Shown here one piece after another: positions 44,337 through 54,300 of a DNA stretch of 64,000 nucleotides. The stretch comes from an uncultured Prevotellaceae bacterium (GTDB lineage Bacteria; Bacteroidota; Bacteroidia; Bacteroidales; Bacteroidaceae), in assembly GCA_902801155.1 (NCBI GenBank), contig CADCHG010000004.1, forward strand, positions 17,514 to 81,513, given 5' to 3'. The position numbers and the translations under genes were made by a program. The notes under the pieces were generated by a model. That model worked only from the letters and a program-made list of their open reading frames with translations. It was not told where the DNA came from and did not search any database. Each line of letters begins with the position of its first letter. Within the stretch, counting starts at the first letter, position 1.

Positions 44337-45674
44337 TTACTCCGTTCTCCGCTCGCCGCTCCATATCGTTTCTCCGTTATAATATCTTATCAAATGTTCT
44401 TTAACTATCGCCATCAGCCGGCATTGCAGCAGGGTGGCTTTCGATTTTAGCAGTTGCGAGGAAGTGGTGTGCATGTCAATGGCAGTTGAGAGTCCTTCCT
44501 CGAATTGGCGACGTGTTAGCTGATAGGCCAGACTGTCGGCTTCAACTTTCTTTACCATCTGCTCTGTTTGTTTGAGATAGCCTTGCCAGTCCTGCCAGGC
44601 TTCGCGGCTCAGCTTCTCCAACTCCAGCTGCTTCTGTTCGTAGTTCTCGCGAGCTATCTGATAATTGTTTTTGGCCCGTCGGATGCTGGTAATGGTCTGC
44701 AGGCGATTAAACAAGGGGAAGCTCAACGTGGCAACAACATATTCACCCATATTGTTCTTGAACTGGTTGCGGAAAGACTGTCCGGCATCTGAATGAAGGG
44801 TGTGGTAGTAGGTGGTGTTCATACCTGCACTCAACGAGATTGACGGAAACAGGGAAGCACGTGCCTGATGCAACTCGTGTTTTGATGTCTGCATCTGGTA
44901 ATGCGATACCTGTAGTTCCGGATGTTCCTTCGTTAAGGTTTGTCCGTAGGCGATGGGTGATGGGTGTTGGGTGTTGGGTGTTGGCTGATCCTGTAGGACT
45001 GACAGCGAAAGCGTGTCAGCAATGGGGAAAGCCATTTCCTTTTTCAAGTCCAACAGCGCTGAAGCCAAGAGACTTTGCTGACGGGTGAGTTCATAATGGG
45101 CTTCTGCCTGCTGCGATTCCACCTGAGCTACATCGGCTGCACTCTTGCGACCCACCTCTTCAAGTATTCGCGCTTGTCTGAGCAGTAGTTCGGCCTCTTC
45201 AACCTTTTCTTCAGCCATCTTTACAAGACCTTGGTAGTAGGCAACATTGGTATATGCCTGAAGCACGTTCAGAGCCGTTTGGTCTTGCTGCTGACGAAGC
45301 GCCATTCGTCCCATCAGTACACTTGCCTTGGCTGCACGAAGCGCATGCAGACGGCTGAATCCGTCGAACAAGGGCAGGGAGGCACTCAGGGAATAACCGT
45401 TATAGAAGGTATTCACATCGGTATAACCATTGGTTTCAGGGTCGATGGCACGTCCGTAATTATACTGCGCTTCGATGCCTCCATGCACATCAGGCAGGAA
45501 ACGGCCGATGGCACCTGTCTTACTGGCCTTGTAATTGTCAAGCTCAAGCTCTGTACGCTTCACCTCATGGTTGTGCTCCACTGCGTATTGCATACATTGT
45601 TGCATCGTCCATGAGTTTTGTGCATGGGCTGAAACTGCTGTAAGCGTCAAGATAGCGATCAATGATATTTTCAT
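44337..45674 (-). CDS. TolC-like outer-membrane efflux protein
   Basis: The 445-residue protein has a signal peptide ending VSAHAQ (residue ~19) and two outer-membrane efflux repeats. Helical repeat features include KASVLMGRMALRQQQDQTALNVLQAYTNVAYYQ and FPLFNRLQTITSIRRAKNNYQIARENYEQKQLELE. It forms the channel through which the pump releases its substrate. It is the first gene of the operon, with a -7 box at 45771-45779 and a divergent response regulator. Residues ~230-241 (PNTQHPSPIA) come from a CAACACCC word repeat at 44952-44984, in the linker between the two halves. Confidence 0.92.
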   Translation of the reverse strand: MKISLIAILTLTAVSAHAQNSWTMQQCMQYAVEHNHEVKRTELELDNYKASKTGAIGRFLPDVHGGIEAQYNYGRAIDPETNGYTDVNTFYNGYSLSASLPLFDGFSRLHALRAAKASVLMGRMALRQQQDQTALNVLQAYTNVAYYQGLVKMAEEKVEEAELLLRQARILEEVGRKSAADVAQVESQQAEAHYELTRQQSLLASALLDLKKEMAFPIADTLSLSVLQDQPTPNTQHPSPIAYGQTLTKEHPELQVSHYQMQTSKHELHQARASLFPSISLSAGMNTTYYHTLHSDAGQSFRNQFKNNMGEYVVATLSFPLFNRLQTITSIRRAKNNYQIARENYEQKQLELEKLSREAWQDWQGYLKQTEQMVKKVEADSLAYQLTRRQFEEGLSTAIDMHTTSSQLLKSKATLLQCRLMAIVKEHLIRYYNGETIWSGERRTE

Positions 45675-45770
45675 TACTTATTGTTCTTTTGTGATGCAAG
45701 GACAGTTTCAACCGAGTGTAGAGAGCTTGCTCTTTACTGAGGTGCAGCCTGTTCTCGTAATTTTTCTTCT

Positions 45771-45779
45771 GCAAAATTA
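45771..45779 (-). promoter_or_regulatory. Promoter -7 box, efflux operon
   Basis: GCAAAATTA on the plus strand reads TAATTTTGC on the minus strand, ~97 bp upstream of the TolC-like start. Confidence 0.65.
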
Positions 45780-45827
45780 GATATTTTCCCATTATGTTCC
45801 AAGAGTTTTAACGTCGCCAGAGTTAGA

Positions 45828-45868
45828 TTGTCAAAAAATTTGACAGTCATCCGTATAATTTTTTGACA
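45828..45868. promoter_or_regulatory. Candidate operator for the divergent two-component regulator
   Basis: TTGTCAAAAAATTTGACAG at 45828-45846 holds a perfect palindrome (TGTCAAA, 3-bp spacer, TTTGACA). A third half-site TTTGACA is at 45862-45868. The group lies about 50 bp upstream of the efflux -7 box and 10-50 bp upstream of the response-regulator -7 box, a natural place for shared control by a Fis-type regulator. Confidence 0.6.
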
Positions 45869-45877
45869 GAATATTCG

Positions 45878-45886
45878 TATCTTTGC
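45878..45886 (+). promoter_or_regulatory. Promoter -7 box almost touching the response-regulator ATG
   Basis: TATCTTTGC ends 4 bp before ATG 45891. If used with normal Bacteroidetes spacing, transcription would start at or within a few bases of the ATG, giving a leaderless or nearly leaderless mRNA. Confidence 0.7.
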
Positions 45887-45890
45887 AACC

Positions 45891-46415
45891 ATGAAACAAT
45901 ATGGTACTATATTAGTTGTAGATGACAATGCTTCCATCCTGACAGCCATGCGCTATCTTTTGGATAGTGTCTTTGAACGCATATTGACGTTGGAAAGGCC
46001 TGATGATATTCTGAAAACGATGGCACAGGAAGAGATAGACATCGTATTGCTCGACATGAATTTCACACTTGGCGTGAACAGCGGACAGGAGGGCCTGTTC
46101 TGGCTTCGCTCTATCCGCAAACAGCATCCGCAGACTCCGGTGGTATTGCTGACGGCTTACGCTGACGTTTCGCTGGCAGTACGAGGACTGAAGAGCGGTG
46201 CAGCTGATTTCATCACCAAACCGTGGGATAATGACGAACTGATTCGCAAGTTAAAGGATGTTCTCGAAATGCGGAACGGGATTGTCACACTTGACGAAAT
46301 GGAGAAAGATCATATCCGTCGAACCATTGACCACTGTCACGGCAATCTCACACAGGCAGCAGAACTCCTTGGCATCGCGCGACAGACACTCTATAATAAA
46401 ATGAAGCGGTTATGA
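45891..46415 (+). CDS. Response regulator, receiver plus Fis-type helix-turn-helix
   Basis: The 174-residue protein has a receiver domain (residues ~1-120): VVDDNAS acidic pocket, phospho-acceptor Asp in IVLLDMNF, the Thr/Ala switch VVLLTAYAD, and lysine in FITKPWDN. A C-terminal Fis-like helix-turn-helix (~130-174) reads DHCHGNLTQAAELLGIARQTLYNKMKRL. It resembles NtrC-family regulators but lacks the central AAA+ domain, so it should act as a plain DNA-binding activator or repressor and not with sigma-54. It is divergent from the efflux operon and its stop overlaps the kinase start, so it most likely controls the pump. Confidence 0.9.
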   Translation: MKQYGTILVVDDNASILTAMRYLLDSVFERILTLERPDDILKTMAQEEIDIVLLDMNFTLGVNSGQEGLFWLRSIRKQHPQTPVVLLTAYADVSLAVRGLKSGAADFITKPWDNDELIRKLKDVLEMRNGIVTLDEMEKDHIRRTIDHCHGNLTQAAELLGIARQTLYNKMKRL

Positions 46416-47284
46416 TGTGGCTCTTTATTATCATATGTATTTTGTTCGCTGCGCTCATAGTATGGACAGTTCGTCGGCAGCATTCGCTGAAGATACGTGC
46501 CCATATGATGCAGGAGGCTATCCGCAATCATGATTTCACTTTCCGTCTTCCTACCAATGGCTTACTTCCTGGAGAACGGGCTATGCAGCAGACGCTGAAC
46601 CAACTGGGAGAAACCATCCGTCAGCAAGTAAATCAGAATGAGGTGGAATCATGGGAACGGCTAACCCGTGTGCTGACTCATGAGATGATGAACGCCACAG
46701 CTCCTATTACCAGTATCAGCCAGTCAATGCTTAGCCGCGATGATGTGAAAGGCACTCTTCTTGAACCCGGCATTCAGGCCATCTTCGACACCAGCCGCCA
46801 TTTGAGTGACTTCGTGGCTAATTACCGTAAGATGTCGGAATTGGAGAAACCCGTGTTGCAAGACGTGTCCCTTCGTGCTGTGCTTGATGAGGTATGTAAT
46901 GCCTATCCAGAACTGACGTGGGAGATAGACGTTCCAACAGATATGATAGTTCGAGCAGATGTCGGAATGTTACGACAAGTGCTTATGAACCTGGCAAAGA
47001 ACGCAGCGGAAGCAGAAGCGAAGAAAATGATGATAGAGCAGATGGAGGAGCCCGCAAACAGCCATGAGTTGACGCTTTACATTGGCAATGATGGTCTGCC
47101 TATCCCTGCAGAGAATCGGCAGTCGCTCTTTGTCCCCTTCTTCACCACAAAGCGAAGCGGCAGCGGTATTGGCCTTTCCCTAAGTCGTAGGATGATGATT
47201 CAGCAAGGAGGAATGCTCGACCTTGCAGAAAAGCCGCAAGGAGGGTGTCGTGTAGGATTCATCCTTACTATTTTGATTTCGTAA
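46412..47284 (+). CDS. Sensor histidine kinase
   Basis: The 290-residue kinase has one N-terminal membrane segment (residues ~2-18) and no visible periplasmic sensor. The H-box is RLTRVLTHEMMNATAPI (His ~92), the N-box QVLMNLAKNAAEAEAKK, and the G2-box SGSGIGLSLSRRMM. It starts inside the last codons of the response regulator (ATGATG at 46412, 4-bp overlap), so the two are translationally coupled and form a cognate pair. Its small size suggests it senses through the membrane or is modulated by another protein, such as the pump. A terminator follows 24 bp after the stop. Confidence 0.88.
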   Translation: MMWLFIIICILFAALIVWTVRRQHSLKIRAHMMQEAIRNHDFTFRLPTNGLLPGERAMQQTLNQLGETIRQQVNQNEVESWERLTRVLTHEMMNATAPITSISQSMLSRDDVKGTLLEPGIQAIFDTSRHLSDFVANYRKMSELEKPVLQDVSLRAVLDEVCNAYPELTWEIDVPTDMIVRADVGMLRQVLMNLAKNAAEAEAKKMMIEQMEEPANSHELTLYIGNDGLPIPAENRQSLFVPFFTTKRSGSGIGLSLSRRMMIQQGGMLDLAEKPQGGCRVGFILTILIS

Positions 47285-47307
47285 CAGCAATAATTGAGTA
47301 AATATAA

Positions 47308-47344
47308 AGTCCCGCAGGTCATTGACCTACAGGACTCTTTTTTG
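47308..47344 (+). terminator. Rho-independent terminator after the kinase
   Basis: AGTCC with AGGTC pairs with GACCT with GGACT as a two-part stem and is followed by CTTTTTTG. Confidence 0.82.
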
Positions 47345-47394
47345 TTTAATGCGCTTCATGATGGGCTTGCCCAAATGCCTCTCCCGTTATGCCT

Positions 47395-47460
47395 TCGTTC
47401 TGCGTCTGTTTCTAAGGAACGGACTTACAACGGACCTGAAACGGACTTGGAACGGAAGTA
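47395..47460. repeat. Word-repeat stretch, AACGGAC
   Basis: AACGGAC/AACGGAA-type words (GGAACGGACTTACAACGGACC, then GAAACGGACTTGGAACGGAAG) occur four times at 11-16-bp intervals. It lies in the 223-bp gap between convergent genes; nothing else recognisable follows to 47507. Confidence 0.6.
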
Positions 47461-47507
47461 TGGCGAAGAGCAAGGGAGGTCTTTGAAAATCTCTAGAAAA
47501 AACTTTT

Positions 47508-49187
47508 TCAGCGGTTTAATTTTACGTTTTTCACCTTATATATTCCGCGAGGGAGTTTCTTCAAGTCAGTACCCATATACTGACCGCTGATGCTGTATAT
47601 CTTTGTCTGGGGCTCTGCTGTGATTGTCTCTATGCTTGTTGTGGCTTTATGGTTGGTGAACGTGAAACTGATATAGCCGTTAATGCTTTCGGTAATGTCA
47701 GTTATTGGTTTGCCCATGAATTTCTTGCCGCCCTTATTGGCATTGAATAGTTTGGCTGCCGGAATGGTAGAGTCGGTGAGTGAATTATTGCCTGACGTGC
47801 CGGGATAGGGGTCTCCTTCAAGAGATGTGTTGAGGGCATCGTTATCCGCATGGAAGATTGTAAGTCGCTGATGGGAGGCAAGGTTGTTCACCGTATTGTC
47901 ATCCCAAGCCTCTTTGTCGTAGTCCACATGCAGGATGAGCAATCCATGACCATAGCCCGCATCATCCCATGAGGTGAGCTGACGGTTTTCCAAAAGGTAG
48001 TACTCATCGTGGTTGGCATCATTGTAAATCACATACGCCTCGGGAGTGTCGGTGATAGGCTTCATATCGGTTACGGTGGTGGTGGTAGTAAGCTCGACAG
48101 GCTCAAGCCATCCGGCTTGCCAACGCTCGTATGAGGTATATCCGCATGGGCGATGGCTGTCGCCATTGTAGGAACCGTAGTCCATTATCGACCATGACCT
48201 CATGCCAAAGGTGCTGCTGTTGTCGGTATCGTACAGGTCGGGGAGTCCGAGGCAGTGGCTGAACTCATGGCATATTGTTCCTATGCCGTTCATCTTCTTG
48301 CCCCTGAAATCTTTCAGTTCGCTGCTGCAGGCATAGGTGTTGATCCAGACGTTATCCAGAAGGATAGACCCGTTTCCGCCATTGTTAAAGTGCTTGGCGG
48401 ATTCGAGATCCCATTCATGCGAATATATGTTATAGGATGGAGCTCCCTGTTCTTCTGAGTAGCCGGCGTATAGGATATATACCTGGTCCACCTCTCCGTC
48501 GAGGTTCCAGTCATAGTCGGCGAAATTGACATCCTTGTCTGCGAGTTTCACGGCTTCAGTTATCATCTCGCCGGGTAGGACATCATCGTTATTATCGTCG
48601 TTATTGCCGTAATATGAAATTTCATGTGAAAGGTCGTATGGGCCAACTACATCGAATTCCAATTCAAACTTGCCGTATGACTGCTCTCTGAAATAGTCGC
48701 TTACGCTGCCCTTTGCATTGTTCTTGTTGTATCCTTTCTCGTTGGCAAGGGCTTTGAAATCATCGCGTGTGAAGGTGAATTTCTTGTTGGTGAAGTTTAC
48801 GAGTATGATAAGACCCTTCTTATGGCCTGTGTAGCCCTCGTAGATGGTTTCGCCAGAGCCTCGTGTTATAAATGATGACATTTGTTTCGCCTTCGCAAGT
48901 CGGGCTTTCCTGCTATTGTTGCGCATAGTCATGCGTTCTGTCTTTGCCTTATTACGAGACTCAAACTCAAATTGGGAGATATAGTGAGCTATACCGATAC
49001 TATCCTCTGTCAAGGCATTTCCCTTGTCGTCAACATACCAATGCCCGTTCTCATCACCGACGAGCGTAGCCATGACTGTGGTGCCGTCGGCAAGGGTAAG
49101 GGAGCGCTTTATACGCTTTGCCGGGATGGCAAGGCATGACATCGCAACAAGAGATAATAGTATGGAGAGTATGATACAATTTTTCAT
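47508..49187 (-). CDS. Secreted M6-family metalloprotease with sorting-like tail
   Basis: The ~559-residue protein has a signal peptide ending MSCLAIPA (residue ~22). The start at ATG 49187 (MKNCIIL) is chosen over ATG 49193. The M6 (immune inhibitor A-like) features are a pro-region (LADGTTVMATLVGDENGHWYVDD), the domain core QVYILYAGYSEEQGAPS, zinc-binding HEFSH in GTICHEFSHCLGLPDLYD, and the downstream RSWSIMDYGSYNG Met-turn. The Cys in MSC could alternatively be a lipobox. The C-terminal ~40 residues (IYSISGQYMGTDLKKLPRGIYKVKN) resemble type-IX sorting tails. It degrades extracellular protein. A relic of the same tail lies at 34832-34915. Confidence 0.9.
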   Translation of the reverse strand: MKNCIILSILLSLVAMSCLAIPAKRIKRSLTLADGTTVMATLVGDENGHWYVDDKGNALTEDSIGIAHYISQFEFESRNKAKTERMTMRNNSRKARLAKAKQMSSFITRGSGETIYEGYTGHKKGLIILVNFTNKKFTFTRDDFKALANEKGYNKNNAKGSVSDYFREQSYGKFELEFDVVGPYDLSHEISYYGNNDDNNDDVLPGEMITEAVKLADKDVNFADYDWNLDGEVDQVYILYAGYSEEQGAPSYNIYSHEWDLESAKHFNNGGNGSILLDNVWINTYACSSELKDFRGKKMNGIGTICHEFSHCLGLPDLYDTDNSSTFGMRSWSIMDYGSYNGDSHRPCGYTSYERWQAGWLEPVELTTTTTVTDMKPITDTPEAYVIYNDANHDEYYLLENRQLTSWDDAGYGHGLLILHVDYDKEAWDDNTVNNLASHQRLTIFHADNDALNTSLEGDPYPGTSGNNSLTDSTIPAAKLFNANKGGKKFMGKPITDITESINGYISFTFTNHKATTSIETITAEPQTKIYSISGQYMGTDLKKLPRGIYKVKNVKLNR

Positions 49188-49212
49188 AAGCATTCAGATT
49201 CTACTGTTAAAA

Positions 49213-49245
49213 TAAAAGAACGGCACTGTCGGTTGACAAGTGCCG
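49213..49245 (-). promoter_or_regulatory. Attenuator-like hairpin in the M6 protease leader
   Basis: Read leftward, CGGCACTTGTCAACCGACAGTGCCG folds as a 7-bp stem followed by TTCTTTTATTTT. It lies between the protease -7 box (49389-49397) and its start, ending about 25 nt before the ATG, so it may act as an attenuator rather than as the terminator of RNase HI. Confidence 0.5.
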
Positions 49246-49388
49246 CTCCATCTGAGCACTCTTTATGAGTGTTATGGTTTTACCGACAATAGATTGTTCA
49301 GTATTGTTAGGAGCTTAATAGTGAGAATATTTTTGTGAGAGTATAGTATTCAGAGGTTAAACCAGATTGGGTATGCCGGAAAACATTT

Positions 49389-49397
49389 GCAAAGATA
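49389..49397 (-). promoter_or_regulatory. Promoter -7 box, M6 protease
   Basis: GCAAAGATA on the plus strand is TATCTTTGC on the minus strand, giving a leader of about 195 nt. Confidence 0.7.
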
Positions 49398-49470
49398 ATA
49401 AAAAGGTTGATATAAATCAAACTTTTCCCGTTTTTTTTTCGAAAAACCTTTAATTTTAACCAAAATAGGC

Positions 49471-50178
49471 CTATTTTCTCCCGAAATCAGCTGGAATTTC
49501 GCCCCATTTATCAGTTTGCCACTTGATAATAGGGTTTCGATATGTGTTTTTCCTCAACCATGCTTCTGCCCGCTCTATCATCTGATACAGCTTCTCAGTC
49601 TGCTCGTTACGGACAAGGGTTGTCTTGCAATGGTGTTTTCTTACCCATAGCTGTGCGTTGACCGAATCGCTATATATCGGCATAGTGTTGAGACCTTTCT
49701 GCTTGAGTAGGGCAAGACCGTGAACAAGGGCAAGGAATTCGCCAATGTTATTTGTTCCATGTACCGGGCCATAGTGGAATATCTCCTTGCCGTCAGCGAG
49801 ATATACGCCTCGATATTCCATTGCTCCTGGATTGCCCGAACAGGCTGCATCCACGGCTATTGCCTCGCGGATGACTTCTGCAGGAAGATTCTGCGGGTTA
49901 AAGGCTGGGCGAACGGGCTTGCTGGGCTCGCTTGTATTACTGGAACTGCTTGATTCACTAGCTTTGCTAGAAGTGCTGTCATCAATAGTATTAGTAGCCT
50001 TAGTCTCTTCGTAGGCTTCTTCTCCCATCTCAAAGGCATCTTCTGCCTCTTCCTGTGTCTTGAATGATTTATACTTGGCTCCAGAAACACCATTAACCGC
50101 CTCCTGACATGCTTCCCAAGAGGAATACACGCCAGGAGACGGTCCGTTCCATACTACATAATATTTCTGCTTAGCCAA
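49471..50178 (-). CDS. rnhA: Ribonuclease HI with N-terminal RNA/DNA-hybrid-binding (viroplasmin-like) domain
   Basis: The 235-residue protein has the caulimovirus-viroplasmin-like N-terminal domain (residues 1-55: YYVVWNGPSPGVYSSWEACQEAVNG), a Ser/Glu-rich linker (~60-90), and RNase H catalytic acids in AIAVDAACSGNPG (Asp), NIGEFLALVHGLALL (Glu), IYSDSVNAQLW (Asp) and the C-terminal Asp region. It removes RNA from RNA-DNA hybrids. The frame has no ATG; TTG at 50178 gives the proper N-terminus (MAKQKYYVV). Immediately upstream (50185-50207) lies a palindromic repeat of the family that also precedes metY, pyrE and ispG. Confidence 0.9.
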   Translation of the reverse strand: MAKQKYYVVWNGPSPGVYSSWEACQEAVNGVSGAKYKSFKTQEEAEDAFEMGEEAYEETKATNTIDDSTSSKASESSSSSNTSEPSKPVRPAFNPQNLPAEVIREAIAVDAACSGNPGAMEYRGVYLADGKEIFHYGPVHGTNNIGEFLALVHGLALLKQKGLNTMPIYSDSVNAQLWVRKHHCKTTLVRNEQTEKLYQMIERAEAWLRKNTYRNPIIKWQTDKWGEIPADFGRK

Positions 50179-50184
50179 ATCTTT

Positions 50185-50212
50185 AAAAAGTCCCCTATGC
50201 AGGGGAATTTAG
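50185..50212. repeat. Palindromic repeat before the rnhA start
   Basis: AAAAAGTCCCCTATGCAGGGGAATTT is a shortened version of the repeat at 57281-57318 (GCCCCCTATCCCCCCAAGGGGGAA). It lies 7 bp upstream of the TTG start and just past the metY stop codon. Confidence 0.6.
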
Positions 50213-50219
50213 AGGGTCT

Positions 50220-51497
50220 TTACATCTTAGCCATTGCCTGCTCGAGGTCTGCGATGATATCCTCTGCATTCTCGATGCCGACTGACAATCGTACAAGGTC
50301 TGGTGCTATACCTGCCTCACGCAACTGCTCCTCTGATAGCTGACGGTGTGTGTGGCTTGCAGGATGCAGTACGCAGGTGCGGGCATCAGCCACGTGGGTA
50401 ACGATAGAGATGAACTCAAGGTTATCCATGAACTTGATTGCTTCCTCACGAGTACCATTCAAGCCGAATGCGATAACACCGCAAGTGCCGTTTGGCATAT
50501 ACTTCTGGGCAAGAGCATAGTTCTTGTTTGATGGCAGTCCTGCATAGTTTATCCAGCCCACCTTCTCGTTCTTCTCAAGCCATTCAGCCACCTTCTGGGC
50601 ATTAGCACAATGCTGACGCATACGAAGGGCAAGAGTCTCAAGACCGAGGTTCAGGAGGAATGAGTTCTGTGGTGCAGGAATGCTGCCGAGGTCACGCATA
50701 AGCTGTGTTACGAGCTTGGTGCAGTAAGCAGCCTTGCCGAATGCCTTGGTATATACCAGTCCGTGGTATGACTCGTCAGGAGTGGTAAGGCCAGGGAACT
50801 TGTCGCTGTGTGCATCCCAGTCGAAGTTGCCTGAATCAACCACGCAACCGCCTACCTGAGTAGCATGACCGTCCATGTACTTTGTGGTAGAGTGGGTAAC
50901 GATATCGCAGCCCCACTCGAATGGGCGGCAGTTGATAGGAGTAGCAAAGGTGTTATCAACAACGAGAGGCACACCATGCTTGTGAGCCATCTTTGCAAAT
51001 CGCTCTATATCGAATACGTTACCGCCAGGGTTTGATATTGTCTCACCGAAGAAACACTTTGTATTAGGACGGAACTCCTTCTCAATACGCTCATCATCCC
51101 AGTCAGGATCAATGAAGGTGCACTCTATGCCGAGCTTCTTCAGGGTAACACCGAAGAGGTTGTATGTACCGCCATAGATGTTGTTTGAGGTGATGAAATG
51201 GTCACCTGCCTCACAGATGTTGAAGATAGCGTAGAAGTTGGCTGCCTGACCAGAGCTTGTAAGTACTGCACCTACACCGCCTTCGAGTGCTGCAATCTTC
51301 TTTGCAACGGCATCGTTGGTAGGATTTGCCAGACGTGTGTAGAAATAGCCGCTGTCCTTCAGATCGAACAGGCGAGCCATCTGGTCGCTGGTATCGTACT
51401 TGAATGTGGTGCTCTGATAGATAGGTAACTGCTGTGGTTCTCCTTTAGTGGCTTTCCATCCGCCATGAATACAAATTGTCTCGAGATTTTTCTTCAT
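50220..51497 (-). CDS. metY: O-acetylhomoserine sulfhydrylase (aminocarboxypropyltransferase)
   Basis: The 425-residue PLP enzyme has the Cys/Met-metabolism fold-type I marks. The N-terminal ETICIHGGWKA leads to LPIYQSTTFKYDT and YTRLANPTNDAVAKKIAALEGG. The PLP-binding lysine is in IVTHSTTKYMDGHATQVGG, and the C-terminal block LSVGIENAEDIIADLEQAM is present. The length fits MetY rather than the shorter cystathionine lyases. It makes homocysteine from O-acetylhomoserine and sulfide in methionine synthesis. A -7 box lies ~140 bp upstream, and the leader includes a palindromic repeat next to the start codon. Confidence 0.93.
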   Translation of the reverse strand: MKKNLETICIHGGWKATKGEPQQLPIYQSTTFKYDTSDQMARLFDLKDSGYFYTRLANPTNDAVAKKIAALEGGVGAVLTSSGQAANFYAIFNICEAGDHFITSNNIYGGTYNLFGVTLKKLGIECTFIDPDWDDERIEKEFRPNTKCFFGETISNPGGNVFDIERFAKMAHKHGVPLVVDNTFATPINCRPFEWGCDIVTHSTTKYMDGHATQVGGCVVDSGNFDWDAHSDKFPGLTTPDESYHGLVYTKAFGKAAYCTKLVTQLMRDLGSIPAPQNSFLLNLGLETLALRMRQHCANAQKVAEWLEKNEKVGWINYAGLPSNKNYALAQKYMPNGTCGVIAFGLNGTREEAIKFMDNLEFISIVTHVADARTCVLHPASHTHRQLSEEQLREAGIAPDLVRLSVGIENAEDIIADLEQAMAKM

Positions 51498-51505
51498 TTC
51501 TAAAA

Positions 51506-51544
51506 ATCAGCCCCATATTCCCCCGAGGGGAAACTTTTTTATAT
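51506..51544. repeat. Palindromic repeat before the metY start
   Basis: GCCCCATATTCCCCCGAGGGGAAA followed by CTTTTTTATATAG matches the repeat before pyrE (57281-57321) block for block. It ends about 9 bp upstream of ATG 51497. Further up the leader (51551-51595) two small hairpins, GGCAT/ATGCC and CCGCA/TGCGG, are also visible; I could not match them to a known riboswitch. Confidence 0.65.
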
Positions 51545-51635
51545 AGTATCAGGGCATCAAACCCTTAATGCCATAACCGCAGGAGCAAATGCGGGATAAA
51601 TGTTTACAAAAGATCTTTCTTAGTTTATTTGAGTT

Positions 51636-51644
51636 GCAAAGGTA
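51636..51644 (-). promoter_or_regulatory. Promoter -7 box, metY
   Basis: GCAAAGGTA on the plus strand is TACCTTTGC on the minus strand, ~139 bp upstream of the start. Confidence 0.7.
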
Positions 51645-51677
51645 CACAATTTTGGGGAAAACACCAAATAATATAAG

Positions 51678-51723
51678 AAAAAAAAACAGCCCCTCACTTG
51701 TCCGCTGGACGGGTGAGGGGCTG
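51678..51723 (-). terminator. Terminator after the CE6-CE1-like gene, built from a repeat word
   Basis: CAGCCCCTCAC at 51687 pairs with GTGAGGGGCTG ending 51723, and GTCC with GGAC inside. Leftward it is followed by a T run (51678-51686). The CCCCTCAC outer word is shared with the repeat pair at 32818-32963. Confidence 0.85.
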
Positions 51724-51734
51724 TGGTTAGGCTT

Positions 51735-53816
<2,082 letters not shown>

Positions 53817-53827
53817 TTAAGATTTCG

Positions 53828-53836
53828 GCAAAATTA
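53828..53836 (-). promoter_or_regulatory. Promoter -7 box, esterase fusion
   Basis: GCAAAATTA on the plus strand reads TAATTTTGC on the minus strand, ~51 bp before the start at 53777. Confidence 0.68.
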
Positions 53837-54009
53837 CTCATTTTTCTCCTAATGTCCAAATCCCAGCGCAAATTATGAGATTAATTAACATTATAGAAAC
53901 AAGGTCTTCCACAAACCGAAATTGTTACCTTTCCGTTCATAGACGAAAAGGTAAGGCATAGGTTTAAGTATGACTTTCTTTTCCTTTATCTTTTCTGATA
54001 TTCTGCTAT

Positions 54010-54297
54010 TCTAAGCCTGAGTTAGATGAATTAAAGACAGCGAGGGCTGAAAGCCCGACATCTAAAAGGGCAGTCCGATAGGGCTGTCATATGTGGATGT
54101 GTGGTTAATGGAGCGCTGTAAGTGCGACACCTGAAAACTAGGACTATAGATGTCGGTCCTACAGACCTCATTCCCCCAACATCAACCTCTTGTAACAGCC
54201 CTAACGGACTGCCCTGTTAGATGTCGCTCTTTCAGAGCTTCTTCAACCACATGATATTCAGCGGTATACGAGTAAAGAAATTAATCGAACTCACGTT
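54010..54297. mobile_element. ~288-bp structured repeat element, copy 2
   Basis: The interior matches 8911-9188 in order: GACAGCGAGGGCTGAAAGCC, AGGGCAGTCCG, GAGCGCTGTAAGTGCGACAC, TGTCGGTCCTACAGACCTCA, AACAGCCCTA, CGGACTGCCCT and TTCAACCACATGATA. The right end ATCGAACTCACGTT is intact; the left end is worn (CTGAGTTAGATGAATTAAAG). Mismatches are mostly outside the stems. It ends three bases before the stop codon of the membrane-protein gene. The 230 bp between it and the esterase start hold only that gene's promoter and AT-rich sequence. Confidence 0.75.
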
Positions 54298-54300
54298 ATT

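Noticed and set aside
51551-51595. SAM-II riboswitch upstream of metY
   Set aside because: The stem and loop sizes and the expected pseudoknot bases do not match by eye; kept only as a structured leader.
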